Shown here one piece after another: positions 52,081-60,219 of a DNA stretch of 64,000 nt. Each line of letters opens with the position of its first letter. Position 1 is the first letter of the stretch. The stretch covers positions 1 through 64,000 of the forward strand of contig NZ_FRDH01000006.1 in NCBI RefSeq assembly GCF_900143205.1, in the 5' to 3' direction. This DNA is from Butyrivibrio hungatei DSM 14810. GTDB lineage: Bacteria; Bacillota; Clostridia; Lachnospirales; Lachnospiraceae. The notes beneath the pieces were generated by a model that saw nothing but the letters and a program-made list of their open reading frames with translations, made no database searches and had not been told where the DNA came from. A program made the translations under genes and the position numbers.

Positions 52081-53190
52081 TCAAACAACATAATGCAATC
52101 TGTCATCGTTAACTCTGCTAATCATTATTTTCTTTATTCCACGAGTCTTAAATTCTTTTTCCTTCTTTTCATTTTCTTCATCTTCTAAGTCATAATCATA
52201 ATAACTGAATTCAACATCTTCATTATCTAGATATAACTCTCTAGTATAGGAATTATATTTAATATTTTTAGGAATAAAACTAATACTACCAGCATAATCC
52301 CCGTTAAGATTATAGAGTTGGCAACTTAAATTTTCATTGCTAAATGAATCCATATACTTTTTGTTGTTTAATATACATGATCCGTCTGCAAAAACAACAC
52401 TAATGCAAAACTTTTCAGAATCAATGTTTACAATATTTAAATCTTTTATTGCTTCCGAAAAGCCTAATCCTGTGTTAATTTCAAATGCTATTGCTCTTAA
52501 GCAGTCATAATTAAGTGATACTCTTTTTGAAAAATCTACTACATTGTTTATTTCCGATACATAATCTCTGTTTATTGTATCAGTCAAGTACTCTCTTATA
52601 TCATCCTCATTAGGATACTCAAATCTAAAATGGTAATGAAAACGTCCGGGTCTATTTACTAAAAAATCATTTAGTCCCTTTATCTCATTACACGTTATAA
52701 CAAATAATTTTTTTCCTTGAGCAACGCCATCAAACAATGAAAGCATGCTGGTTTGAGCATCATCATCACTAGAATCTGAAAATGTTTTATCAAATTCATC
52801 AAAGAACACCATTACTTCTTGATTTATTCCATCAAGAAAACTGCCAATCCCCTCTACATACGAATCTACAATTATCACCGGTGTGCCATTTTCTACACTT
52901 TTCTTGCCAAGAAGCCTAGAAAATAGAGACTTTCCTATTCCCTTATCGCCACTCAGAATGACCCCAAGATTCCTGTTAAATTTCTTAAAAGTCGCTAATA
53001 CCTTATCTACTTTTTCTAAATGAACTCCATAGATTTTAGCATCTGTGATACTAAATTCAGTGTATTTCTCAAGAAAAAAACCTTGCCTCTCAGCAAATCG
53101 CACAACGTAATAATCTGCAGGTAACTTATCATAGCTTTTTAAATCATCAGGATATATATCATATCTTGATCCAGTACTTATTATCTTCAT
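52081..53190 (-). CDS. AAA+ ATPase of unknown role
   Basis: 369 residues. Walker A is LSGDKGIGKSLFSRLL, Walker B VMVFFDEFDKTF, sensor-1 LFVITCNE, with an arginine-finger-type RPGRFHYHF, which is the AAA+ (not ABC) pattern close to FtsH/BCS1-like modules. The N-terminal 80 and C-terminal 130 residues are unassigned; the end is very acidic then basic. It probably uses ATP to remodel a protein partner. The XRE gene upstream (53294-53599), in the same direction, may regulate it. Could be phage-derived. Confidence 0.7.
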   Translation of the reverse strand: MKIISTGSRYDIYPDDLKSYDKLPADYYVVRFAERQGFFLEKYTEFSITDAKIYGVHLEKVDKVLATFKKFNRNLGVILSGDKGIGKSLFSRLLGKKSVENGTPVIIVDSYVEGIGSFLDGINQEVMVFFDEFDKTFSDSSDDDAQTSMLSLFDGVAQGKKLFVITCNEIKGLNDFLVNRPGRFHYHFRFEYPNEDDIREYLTDTINRDYVSEINNVVDFSKRVSLNYDCLRAIAFEINTGLGFSEAIKDLNIVNIDSEKFCISVVFADGSCILNNKKYMDSFSNENLSCQLYNLNGDYAGSISFIPKNIKYNSYTRELYLDNEDVEFSYYDYDLEDEENEKKEKEFKTRGIKKIMISRVNDDRLHYVV

Positions 53191-53293
53191 AACATTTTCT
53201 CCTCTTCATAGTTCTTCAATCCGATAAATATCTTATTTGTAAAGAGGATAATTGTCATTGAACTTGTAATTCAAAAAAACAAAAGTACTGTTT

Positions 53294-53599
53294 CTACGCG
53301 ATATTCTTTATCAAATATTCGTAATAACTTGATATTCTACTAATATATTCATTTTTAGAAAAATTATACTTTACCAACCTATCTCCCACTAAAAGTTCAT
53401 CAACTGGAACCGACAACATTTCACTTAATGCATAGATATTATCTAATGTTGGTAAGCTTTTCCCTTCAATCCAATGATATACACTTTGGACACTAGCAAA
53501 ATTAAAATATTCAGCTACATCTTTTACAGTAACGCCCTTGTTATCCATAATGTACTTAATACGAGCGCCAGTTCTATTTCTATCTATTTGGCTAATCAT
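53294..53599 (-). CDS. XRE-family helix-turn-helix protein
   Basis: 101 residues. Helix-turn-helix at about 10-65: RIKYIMDNKGVTVKDVAEYF, then ASVQSVYHWIEGKSLPTL and NIYALSEMLSVPVDELL, the classic XRE pattern. C-terminal 30 residues basic and helical. Start ATG 53599; the upstream gene (HipA-like) ends 32 bp away. It may be part of the HipBA transcript or regulate the AAA+ gene. Confidence 0.85.
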   Translation of the reverse strand: MISQIDRNRTGARIKYIMDNKGVTVKDVAEYFNFASVQSVYHWIEGKSLPTLDNIYALSEMLSVPVDELLVGDRLVKYNFSKNEYISRISSYYEYLIKNIA

Positions 53600-53631
53600 T
53601 CTTCACTCCATATATTACTTGCATTACTGAA

Positions 53632-54879
53632 CTATTTAGCAGAAAAAGCAGGACTCATTCTTTCTACCTCACTTCTGCTTATTCCATATCTTTTCGCTAT
53701 ATTCATCCAGTTATCAGCAACTATTGTTTTTATTTCATTTATAGTTTCTTTCGCTTGCTTAGGTTTTAATCCATAGTATGCTGCCGAGTTATAAGCTAGC
53801 TCAAAATCCAGCGCAGAATCATTATCATCAACATTCAGTTTCAGACAATCTCCGTAAATATCAGGATTAACATCGTACAAAGGTGACAATCTCCACCCGT
53901 TCTCAGTTAGTATAAATCCATGGTTTCTAAAGTGGTCATCTGTGTTTGATACTGCCATACTGAAAACAATTCTTTTCCAAAGTTCATACAGGTCATTTTG
54001 AGGAGAAGCACCGTTAGCTTTAAGAAATGAAACTATTTCCAAATAACTACCGCCTTCAGTATGATCATCACCATCATTTTTCCCAAGCATAGTCATTGCA
54101 GAAGAAAAATGCACCCTGCGATTTCCTTGTCTATCAAAACGCTTCACAAGGTATGTTGATCCCAACTTTGAGAATTTCTGCATTTGTGCTTCAGGAACAT
54201 TCAAGTAGCACATTTTTGCAAGTTCATGTACAACCATTTCCCATGCACCAACATCTGTATCATCATTTCTAGATGGAAACTTAGCTATCCATAAAGAACC
54301 ATCTGGTGACATAACCGAAGCCTTTGGTCTAGCACCACCAAGAGATGAGCCTGGTGCGATAAGTTGTTTAAGCCATTTTTCATTAAGAGCTTCATCTTCT
54401 TTTTCAAAAGCAAGTGACGCATGCTCTAGTTCTCTAAGAGACGTCATGGGTGGAGTGGCATATTCTTTATCATTAGATACAAAATCTCCATCTTTATCAA
54501 TTTTAAAACGTAGGCCGCCCATTCTTGATTCATCATAAACGCCTAATAAATAGTCACTTTCCAGTAGTTTTCTAGGTTTTTCTTTAGATGCCTTGGCCTT
54601 AATCTCTTCCCTACGTTTCATGAGCAAACGTCCCCATCTATCTGGACAGGAATCTGCAAATACCCCAAATATTGATTTATCGTTTCGTGTATATTGCCTT
54701 CCTCCAAACAGTTGAAGGTCAGGATCCAAATAATAATTTGCTTTTAACAACCATTCCTTCTCATATTCAAAGGCATACATTTCTTTTCCCCTTATTTCAG
54801 AAATGTATATTCTTCCAACAGGGGTACAATTATAAGCTCCAAAATCAGCATATACAAAAACTTGTTTTTCACTACTCAT
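53632..54879 (-). CDS. HipA-like serine/threonine kinase (toxin-antitoxin)
   Basis: 415 residues. Family features: N-terminal GRIYISEIRGKEMYAFEYEKEWL, FGVFADSCPDRWGRLLM, PGSSLGGARPKASVM (glycine-rich loop), WIAKFPSRNDD (ATP Lys), and the catalytic SNTDDHFRNHGFI with LSPLYDVNPD. HipA kinases phosphorylate a tRNA synthetase and induce dormancy. All key residues appear present. It lies 5 bp after the HipB-like gene. Confidence 0.9.
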   Translation of the reverse strand: MSSEKQVFVYADFGAYNCTPVGRIYISEIRGKEMYAFEYEKEWLLKANYYLDPDLQLFGGRQYTRNDKSIFGVFADSCPDRWGRLLMKRREEIKAKASKEKPRKLLESDYLLGVYDESRMGGLRFKIDKDGDFVSNDKEYATPPMTSLRELEHASLAFEKEDEALNEKWLKQLIAPGSSLGGARPKASVMSPDGSLWIAKFPSRNDDTDVGAWEMVVHELAKMCYLNVPEAQMQKFSKLGSTYLVKRFDRQGNRRVHFSSAMTMLGKNDGDDHTEGGSYLEIVSFLKANGASPQNDLYELWKRIVFSMAVSNTDDHFRNHGFILTENGWRLSPLYDVNPDIYGDCLKLNVDDNDSALDFELAYNSAAYYGLKPKQAKETINEIKTIVADNWMNIAKRYGISRSEVERMSPAFSAK

Positions 54880-54884
54880 TTCTA

Positions 54885-55196
54885 TTACCTTCTAATACGT
54901 TTTTTTACAGTAAGATCCAAATCTTGCAACTTGCGACCAAATTCATCATCTTTGGCCACAAGCAATAAATCTTTATCCATATAATTTAACGCATGTAGCA
55001 CTGCAGCATAACAGCCCAATGCAACTGATGGCGCTCCCTTCTCTATTGCAGAAAGAGTTGCGCGACTTATACCTGCACGTTCAGCAACAAGTTCAGATGT
55101 TAGTTTACGTCTAAGCCTCGCGTATTTTATTTGCATCCCCATTTGAGACATAATATCTATTGTTTCTGGTAAAAGAACTATTGATTTTTTTGCCAT
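54885..55196 (-). CDS. HipB-like XRE antitoxin
   Basis: 103 residues from ATG 55196 (AAGGAG upstream; frame open to 55247). HTH: QMGMQIKYARLRRKLTSELV, then AERAGISRATLSAIEKGAPS. HipB-type proteins bind HipA and repress their own operon. The C-terminal tail (KLQDLDLTVKKRIRR) is basic. A -10-like TATTATACAT region lies just upstream. Confidence 0.85.
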   Translation of the reverse strand: MAKKSIVLLPETIDIMSQMGMQIKYARLRRKLTSELVAERAGISRATLSAIEKGAPSVALGCYAAVLHALNYMDKDLLLVAKDDEFGRKLQDLDLTVKKRIRR

Positions 55197-55340
55197 ATTT
55201 ATTCTCCTTATGTAAATAATATTATACATTAGTCCGTTCTTTGTCAATTTTTATCGACATTAATCTCGCCGTTATACATTTAAATTTCTTTCCCTCATTT
55301 GTTAATCTACCGCCCATTTTCTCCGATAATATAATTAGAT

Positions 55341-55447
55341 GACGTGCCAACATCTACTAGCTATGGAAAGCGTGGGGTCTTCATGGACGAGTTTCTACTT
55401 CGCATGAAGGTCCTTTTTTTGGGCCTTCAAAGACATAAGGAGGTACC
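55341..55447 (+). promoter_or_regulatory. Leader RNA with terminator/antiterminator switch
   Basis: Terminator: 55375-55385 pairs with 55403-55413 (11 bp, two G-U) and is followed by seven T (55414-55420). Antiterminator: 55406-55413 pairs instead with 55421-55428 (8 bp), destroying the terminator and burying the T run in a loop. About 35 upstream bases (55341-55374) could form the sensing part. I could not match it to the c-di-GMP, SAM, preQ1, glutamine or THF riboswitch consensus from memory. Confidence 0.6.
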
Positions 55448-56500
55448 ATGAAAATTGCACAGGCAAATGTGAACATGGTCTCAAACAACAGGTACTACGA
55501 GGAAAACTCAGTTACGGTACAGACTGGTTTGGTGACCAAAGGCTCTTTTCTTGAAAGTCTAAATGACCAGGAAAAGAAAGTGGATAGCCTGGAATTATCC
55601 AAAACAAGCGGTGAAGATGAGGCTGTAAGCAGCCAGTCCTATTCATCGCTAAAGCCATCAAAGACCGAGCAGATCAGTAAGATCGGATCTACGCTGGAGG
55701 ATCAGATCTCTGAGATAAGGAGCACTCTCCTATCGAGAATCTTACAGCTCCTTGAACTTCTTGGCGGCGACAACAAAAGCAAGTATTATACAAAAACTCT
55801 TGGAGAAGCATCAGGGCTGCTTGAAAACAATTCTTATGTAAGTGTCACTACAATCGAGCAATTACACATTGAGGAGGAACAGACCACATTTTCAGGACAG
55901 GGGATGGCCCTTACTGAAGACGGCAGGACAATTGACTTTAATGTTCAGTTTTCCATGTCCAGACGCTTATGTGAATATGCTGGAATAAGCGTTGCAACCA
56001 AAGGTCACTACCTCGATCCACTTGTTATCAATGTGGGCAGCGATGTGACAAGTATCAGTGATCAGACTTTCTATTTTGACCTCGACAGCGATGGTCAGGA
56101 GGAAAAGATCTCTAACCTTGGCGAAGGAAGTGGTTTCCTTGCACTTGATAAGAATGGTGATGGCAAGATAAACAACGGCTTGGAGCTCTTTGGCACAAAG
56201 AGTGGAAATGGCTTTAAAGATCTTGCTATGTATGACAAAGATGGAAATGGCTGGATCGACGAAAACGACGAAGTCTACGAGCATCTCAGAGTCTGGCTTC
56301 GCGATGAGGACGGAAAGGACCGTCTCTTATCACTTTCGGAAGCAGACGTAGGCGCGATCTATCTTGAAAGCGCTGAGACTGAGTTTACGCAGTACAACAG
56401 CTCTTTTGCCATTGCAGGAATGCTGCGCGCAAGCGGCATGTTCCTCAGGGAAAGCGGCGGTGTTGGAACTGTTCAGCAGGTAGATATGGCAGCCATGTAA
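55448..56500 (+). CDS. EF-hand-type calcium-binding protein, possibly cell-surface related
   Basis: 350 residues, no signal peptide. The N-terminal 120 residues are polar and helical. Residues 210-290 hold three calcium-type loops: FDLDSDGQEEKIS, LDKNGDGKINNGLELFG (a dockerin/EF-hand-like loop) and YDKDGNGWIDENDEVYE. Similar proteins occur widely in Firmicutes and Proteobacteria without a set function. RBS AAGGAGG. An attenuator lies in its leader, so expression is conditional. Confidence 0.7.
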   Translation: MKIAQANVNMVSNNRYYEENSVTVQTGLVTKGSFLESLNDQEKKVDSLELSKTSGEDEAVSSQSYSSLKPSKTEQISKIGSTLEDQISEIRSTLLSRILQLLELLGGDNKSKYYTKTLGEASGLLENNSYVSVTTIEQLHIEEEQTTFSGQGMALTEDGRTIDFNVQFSMSRRLCEYAGISVATKGHYLDPLVINVGSDVTSISDQTFYFDLDSDGQEEKISNLGEGSGFLALDKNGDGKINNGLELFGTKSGNGFKDLAMYDKDGNGWIDENDEVYEHLRVWLRDEDGKDRLLSLSEADVGAIYLESAETEFTQYNSSFAIAGMLRASGMFLRESGGVGTVQQVDMAAM

Positions 56501-56591
56501 AAATGCTCTCTGCTCCGAAAAATGTGGATAAAAAGCCTTGAAAAGTGTATAGTTAAATAGCTGGAAAAAATAACGATTCGGGGAGTTTACA

Positions 56592-57197
56592 ATGGGTAAA
56601 TTATATTTCAGATATGGAGCTATGGGGAGTTCTAAAACGGCTAATGCACTAATGGTGCGCTATAACTATATCGAAAAGGGTCAGAATGCGATTCTTTTAA
56701 AACCAAAGGCTGACAACCGCGACGGAGATACAACTATCAGATCAAGAATAGGACTAAGCGCAGAGTGCACCTTCGTTGAAGACTTTCTTGATGAAGTCAA
56801 GAATGAGTGGTACACAGGTAAGTCCAATGCATGGGACAAGCTTGACTGCGTAATAGTCGATGAAGCGCAGTTCCTCACCGAGGAGCAGGTAGATCTCCTT
56901 GCCGAGATTGTTGACAAGTATGATCTTCCTGTAATTTGCTACGGACTTAGGACCGATTTCACAAGCCATCTTTTTTCAGGATCCAAGAGGCTTATGGAAA
57001 TCGCCAACTATATAGAAGAAGTGCCAACTGTCTGCTGGTGTGGACGAAGAGCCCACTTCAACGCTCGTGTGAGCAACGGAAAAATTGTGAGAAGTGGCGA
57101 ACAGATCATGATGGGTGGCAACGAATCTTATGTATCACTCTGTAGGAGACACTTCCTCAGCGGTGAAGTTGACGGAGCAAGAGAAAGAGAAATTTAA
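56592..57197 (+). CDS. tdk: Thymidine kinase
   Basis: 201 residues. P-loop GAMGSSKTANAL (9-20), VIVDEAQFL with the catalytic Glu, LRTDFTSHLFSGSKRL lasso segment, and the zinc site CWCGRRAHFNAR plus CRRHF. Type II thymidine kinase; it phosphorylates thymidine in salvage. RBS GGGGAG. Length fits the family. Confidence 0.95.
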   Translation: MGKLYFRYGAMGSSKTANALMVRYNYIEKGQNAILLKPKADNRDGDTTIRSRIGLSAECTFVEDFLDEVKNEWYTGKSNAWDKLDCVIVDEAQFLTEEQVDLLAEIVDKYDLPVICYGLRTDFTSHLFSGSKRLMEIANYIEEVPTVCWCGRRAHFNARVSNGKIVRSGEQIMMGGNESYVSLCRRHFLSGEVDGAREREI

Positions 57198-57223
57198 TAG
57201 AGGTAGACAAGACCCGTAAAATA

Positions 57224-57268
57224 GAGATGCGTATCGGCTTAAAGCTAGCTGATACGCATCTTTTTTCG
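57224..57268 (+). terminator. Terminator of the thymidine kinase gene
   Basis: GATGCGTATC pairs with GATACGCATC, followed by TTTTTT. Confidence 0.85.
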
Positions 57269-57296
57269 ATTTTATACTTTTTTTATTTTTTAGGTG

Positions 57297-57369
57297 TTGA
57301 CTTATTGTTCTAGTTGTTCTATAACATACTTGTAACAAGAAATTGGCAGCCAACATTGGAGAGTGCTAA
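57297..57369 (+). promoter_or_regulatory. hsp20 promoter with degenerate CIRCE operator
   Basis: TTGACT (57297-57302), 17-base spacer and TATAAC (57320-57325) are followed by TTGGCAGCC-N9-GAGTGCTAA (57343-57369). The right arm is a perfect CIRCE half-site; the left matches 6 of 9 bases with the exact 9-base spacing. HrcA is the known CIRCE repressor, so heat induction is likely. Confidence 0.7.
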
Positions 57370-57467
57370 TTAAATTTTAAGCAACACATCTGAGTACGCT
57401 CTAAGGTCAACTGCTACAAACTACTACAACCTACAACAAAATTTAAATAGAAAAGGAGTGATGACTT

Positions 57468-57932
57468 ATGTTGATGCCTATGATTTGGAGTAACAATGAT
57501 ATCTTTGATGAGATGGATAATTTCTTTAACAGAGGATTGTTCGATGGCCTTTGTGATACAAATGCCAAAGACCAGCAGTTCCAGTCAATGACAGGTCTGA
57601 TGAAGACTGATGTTATCGAGAAGGACAACTGCTATCAGCTGGAAGCTGAACTCCCTGGATTCAATAAGGAAGATATCAAGATTGATCTTAAAAATGATGT
57701 CTTGACAATTAGTGCTTCACACAGCGAAAATAAGGATGAAAAAGATAATAACGGCAAATATATCCGTCGTGAGAGAAGAAGTTCATCCTACCAGAGATCC
57801 TTCCGTGTAGATGGTCTTAAGCCTGAGGACATAATCGCGCAGTACAGAAACGGCATACTTACAGTTAGTCTTCCTAAGAAAGAGGCAATTCCTGAGAAGG
57901 AAGAAGCAGCCAGAATCGAAGTTAAGGACTGA
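57468..57932 (+). CDS. Hsp20 small heat-shock protein
   Basis: 154 residues. Alpha-crystallin domain at about 40-140: KTDVIEKDNCYQLEAELPGF, then DIKIDLKNDVLTISASH and the end motif YRNGILTVSLPKKE (the GxLT signature). The N-terminal arm is short and hydrophobic; the C-terminal tail lacks a clear I-x-I. An ATP-independent holdase. RBS AAAGGAG. Its promoter carries the CIRCE element described at 57343-57369. Confidence 0.93.
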   Translation: MLMPMIWSNNDIFDEMDNFFNRGLFDGLCDTNAKDQQFQSMTGLMKTDVIEKDNCYQLEAELPGFNKEDIKIDLKNDVLTISASHSENKDEKDNNGKYIRRERRSSSYQRSFRVDGLKPEDIIAQYRNGILTVSLPKKEAIPEKEEAARIEVKD

Positions 57933-57988
57933 TATGATACCATAACTATCCTACCCCTAGATTCTTAAATCCTAAAGTCTTAGATATG

Positions 57989-58038
57989 ACCTCTGCTTTT
58001 TACGGCATTATATATGCCTAGAAAGCAGAGGTATTTTT
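57989..58038 (+). terminator. hsp20 terminator that also covers the next gene's ribosome binding site
   Basis: ACCTCTGCTTT (57989-57999) pairs perfectly with AAAGCAGAGGT (58022-58032), with an inner GGCAT/ATGCC helix. A T run (58034-58038) and then the ATG of the next gene follow at once. The AGAGGT of the right arm is the only ribosome binding site available to that gene. Confidence 0.7.
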
Positions 58039-58245
58039 ATGTCTACTGATAAATTCGAATACGAAGGATACACAGGAACCGTTAACTATGACAAGAACTG
58101 TGATTACTACACAGGAGAAGTCGAGATAGACGGCGAGATCTACACCTACGAAGGCGATACTTTGGAGGAACTCCGCGAGGACTTTGAAGATATAATCGAT
58201 TCGATTATTGCTTTTAATGATATGGATGACGAGGAAGAAGACTAA
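58039..58245 (+). CDS. HicB-like antitoxin-fold protein
   Basis: 68 residues. FEYEGYTGTVNYDKNCDYYT and YEGDTLEELREDFEDII match the HicB-like fold (a partial RNase H-like domain). There is no HicA toxin gene on either side and no DNA-binding extension, so it is an orphan. Strongly acidic end. The start lies directly behind a hairpin that sequesters its ribosome binding site. glnA follows 16 bp downstream. Confidence 0.75.
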   Translation: MSTDKFEYEGYTGTVNYDKNCDYYTGEVEIDGEIYTYEGDTLEELREDFEDIIDSIIAFNDMDDEEED

Positions 58246-58261
58246 TTAGGAGGGTTTGGAA

Positions 58262-59569
58262 ATGGCCAGATACACCAAAGAAGACATTTTTAGAATTGTC
58301 GAAGAAGAAGATGTAGCATTTATCAGACTGCAGTTTTGCGATATCTTTGGTATTCCAAAGAATATTGCCATCGCTGCAAGCAAGCTCGAAAGCGCTCTTA
58401 ACAATGAGTGCATGTTTGATGGCGTGTCCGTAGAGGGCTTCATGAGAAGCGACGAAAGTGACATGTATCTTTATCCTGATCTCGACAGCTTCGAAATCTA
58501 CCCATGGAGACCACAGTCAGGCAAAGTTGCCAGAATGTTCTGCAACGTTTACACAGCAGATGGCAAGCCTTTCGCAGGTGACTCCAGAAACGTTCTTCAC
58601 GAAGTTGTCAAAAGAGCTATGGACATGGGCCTTAACTTCAAGATCAACCCGGAGCCTGAGTTCTTTTTATTTGATTATGATGATGACGGACAGCCAACAA
58701 CTAAGACTCATGAAAGAGGCGGCTACTTTGACGTAGCACCTGCAGATCAGGGCGAAAACGTACGTCGTGACATCATCTTGAACCTTGAGGAAATGGGATT
58801 TGATATCTCCTCTTCTCACCACGAGATTGCTCCTGCTCAGCACGAGATTGACTTCAAAGAAGAAGACGCTGAGCGCACAGCAGACATGATCATGACATTC
58901 AGAATGGCCGTTAAGACAATCGCTAAAAAGCACGGTCTCTACGCCACCTTCATGCCAAAGCCAGTTGAGGGAATCCCTGGATCAGGTATGCACATCAACA
59001 TCATCGCTGAGGATGAAGATGGTAAAAATGTTTTCTGCGGAGAAGGTGAGAAGCTTTCAGATACAGCCAAGCACTTCATCGCTGGCGTACTTGCCCACGT
59101 TAAAGGTATGACTCTTGTAACAAACCCTGTTGTCAATTCCTACAAAAGGCTTGTTCCCGGCTATGATGCACCAGTTAACGTTTCCTGGTCCTCTCTTTCT
59201 GCCAACAGAAGCGCTCTTATTAGGATCCCTTCCAATAGGGGTAACGGCACCAGAATCGAGCTTAGAAATCCAGATGCAACCTGCAATCCTTACCTTGCTA
59301 TCGCTCTTATCCTCGCTGCAGGCATGGACGGAATCTCCAAGAAGCTGACTCCTCCTGCAGAAGTAAGTGGTAACAATGAGAATGGCCTTGAAACTCTTCC
59401 ACTTACACTTGGCGAAGCTCTAAATGCTTACCAGAGAGATCCATTTGTAAAAGAGATTCTTGGAGATGCGATCTATACCAAGATTCTTGAAGCCAAAAAT
59501 AAGGAATGGAAAGACTTCCGCACCTGCGTAACTCAATGGGAAGTCGGCAAATACCTTAATCTTTTCTAA
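58262..59569 (+). CDS. glnA: Glutamine synthetase type I
   Basis: 435 residues from ATG 58262 (AGGAGGG nine bases upstream). Hallmarks: FCDIFGIPKNI, FKINPEPEFFLFD (metal Glu), GSGMHINIIAEDED, the ATP loop NRSALIRIPSNRGNGTRIELRNPDATCNPYLAIA. It makes glutamine from glutamate, ammonia and ATP. The Gram-positive GSI-alpha length fits; no adenylylation loop. An ANTAR regulator follows 35 bp downstream in the same direction, pointing to nitrogen control. Confidence 0.95.
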   Translation: MARYTKEDIFRIVEEEDVAFIRLQFCDIFGIPKNIAIAASKLESALNNECMFDGVSVEGFMRSDESDMYLYPDLDSFEIYPWRPQSGKVARMFCNVYTADGKPFAGDSRNVLHEVVKRAMDMGLNFKINPEPEFFLFDYDDDGQPTTKTHERGGYFDVAPADQGENVRRDIILNLEEMGFDISSSHHEIAPAQHEIDFKEEDAERTADMIMTFRMAVKTIAKKHGLYATFMPKPVEGIPGSGMHINIIAEDEDGKNVFCGEGEKLSDTAKHFIAGVLAHVKGMTLVTNPVVNSYKRLVPGYDAPVNVSWSSLSANRSALIRIPSNRGNGTRIELRNPDATCNPYLAIALILAAGMDGISKKLTPPAEVSGNNENGLETLPLTLGEALNAYQRDPFVKEILGDAIYTKILEAKNKEWKDFRTCVTQWEVGKYLNLF

Positions 59570-59604
59570 AATTTACCACTTAATGAAACTTCGAGGATTT
59601 TGGG

Positions 59605-60153
59605 TTGAATATCATTGTAGCCTTTGCTAAGACCGAAGATGGTCTTAAGTTTAAGAGCATATTGGGCCGTGGTGGATACGATAACGTACTTGTCTGCTCC
59701 TCTGGAATGCAGGCTTTATCTGCCATGGAAGATTTAGGAAGCGGTGTCGTCATATGTGGCCACCGCTTAAGTGACATGCTCTACAATGAACTCCTTGATA
59801 ATATGCCCGAGTACTTCCAGATGCTTATGGTGGCGTCTCCAGACAAGGCGCCATTTGATAACGCAGATGGCAAGCTCATCTTCCTTCAGTCACCATTAAA
59901 AAAGTCAGAGCTCTTTTCATCTCTTAGTATGATGCTGGAAGGCGTAAGCAGACGTAAAAAGAAAGCTAAAGAACGCCGCTTGCAGCGAAGCGCTGCGGAT
60001 CAAAAGACAATAGATGATGCCAAACACTTGCTGATGGAAAGGCATCATATGACTGAGCCTGAAGCTCACAAATATCTCCAGAAATGTGCCATGGATTCAG
60101 GGACTAGCCTCCTTGAAACCGCCGAGATGGTAATATCATTGTCGGAGATCTAA
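59605..60153 (+). CDS. ANTAR-domain response regulator-like protein
   Basis: 182 residues, start TTG. Residues 1-118 form a receiver-like domain, but the usual phospho-Asp position is not obvious (VVICGHRLSD), so it may be an atypical receiver. Residues 125-180 are an ANTAR domain: DAKHLLMERHHMTEPEAHKYLQKCAMD ... LLETAEMVIS. ANTAR proteins bind paired RNA hairpins and prevent termination. The neighbour glnA suggests nitrogen-responsive antitermination. Clostridial glnA-ANTAR pairs are known. Confidence 0.88.
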   Translation: MNIIVAFAKTEDGLKFKSILGRGGYDNVLVCSSGMQALSAMEDLGSGVVICGHRLSDMLYNELLDNMPEYFQMLMVASPDKAPFDNADGKLIFLQSPLKKSELFSSLSMMLEGVSRRKKKAKERRLQRSAADQKTIDDAKHLLMERHHMTEPEAHKYLQKCAMDSGTSLLETAEMVISLSEI

Positions 60154-60155
60154 GG

Positions 60156-60211
60156 AAAAGAGCCATGGGGACGGGGTTGGTGCTCACCAACCCCGTCCCC
60201 ATGGCTCTTTT
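60156..60211. terminator. 27-bp perfect palindrome, bidirectional terminator and repeat element
   Basis: 60156-60182 pairs base for base with 60185-60211 around CT. The core is GGGGACGGGGTTGGTG and its complement. T or A runs flank both sides. It separates the ANTAR gene from the convergent serine hydrolase gene. The core recurs at 22150 and 25879. Confidence 0.85.
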
Positions 60212-60219
60212 TTTGTTTC

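Noticed and set aside
55341..55447. Cyclic di-GMP or other known riboswitch
   Set aside because: The core sequences of the classes I could recall are absent; only the expression platform is clear.
58039..58245. HicAB toxin-antitoxin system
   Set aside because: No HicA-like gene lies on either side; only the HicB-like fold is present.
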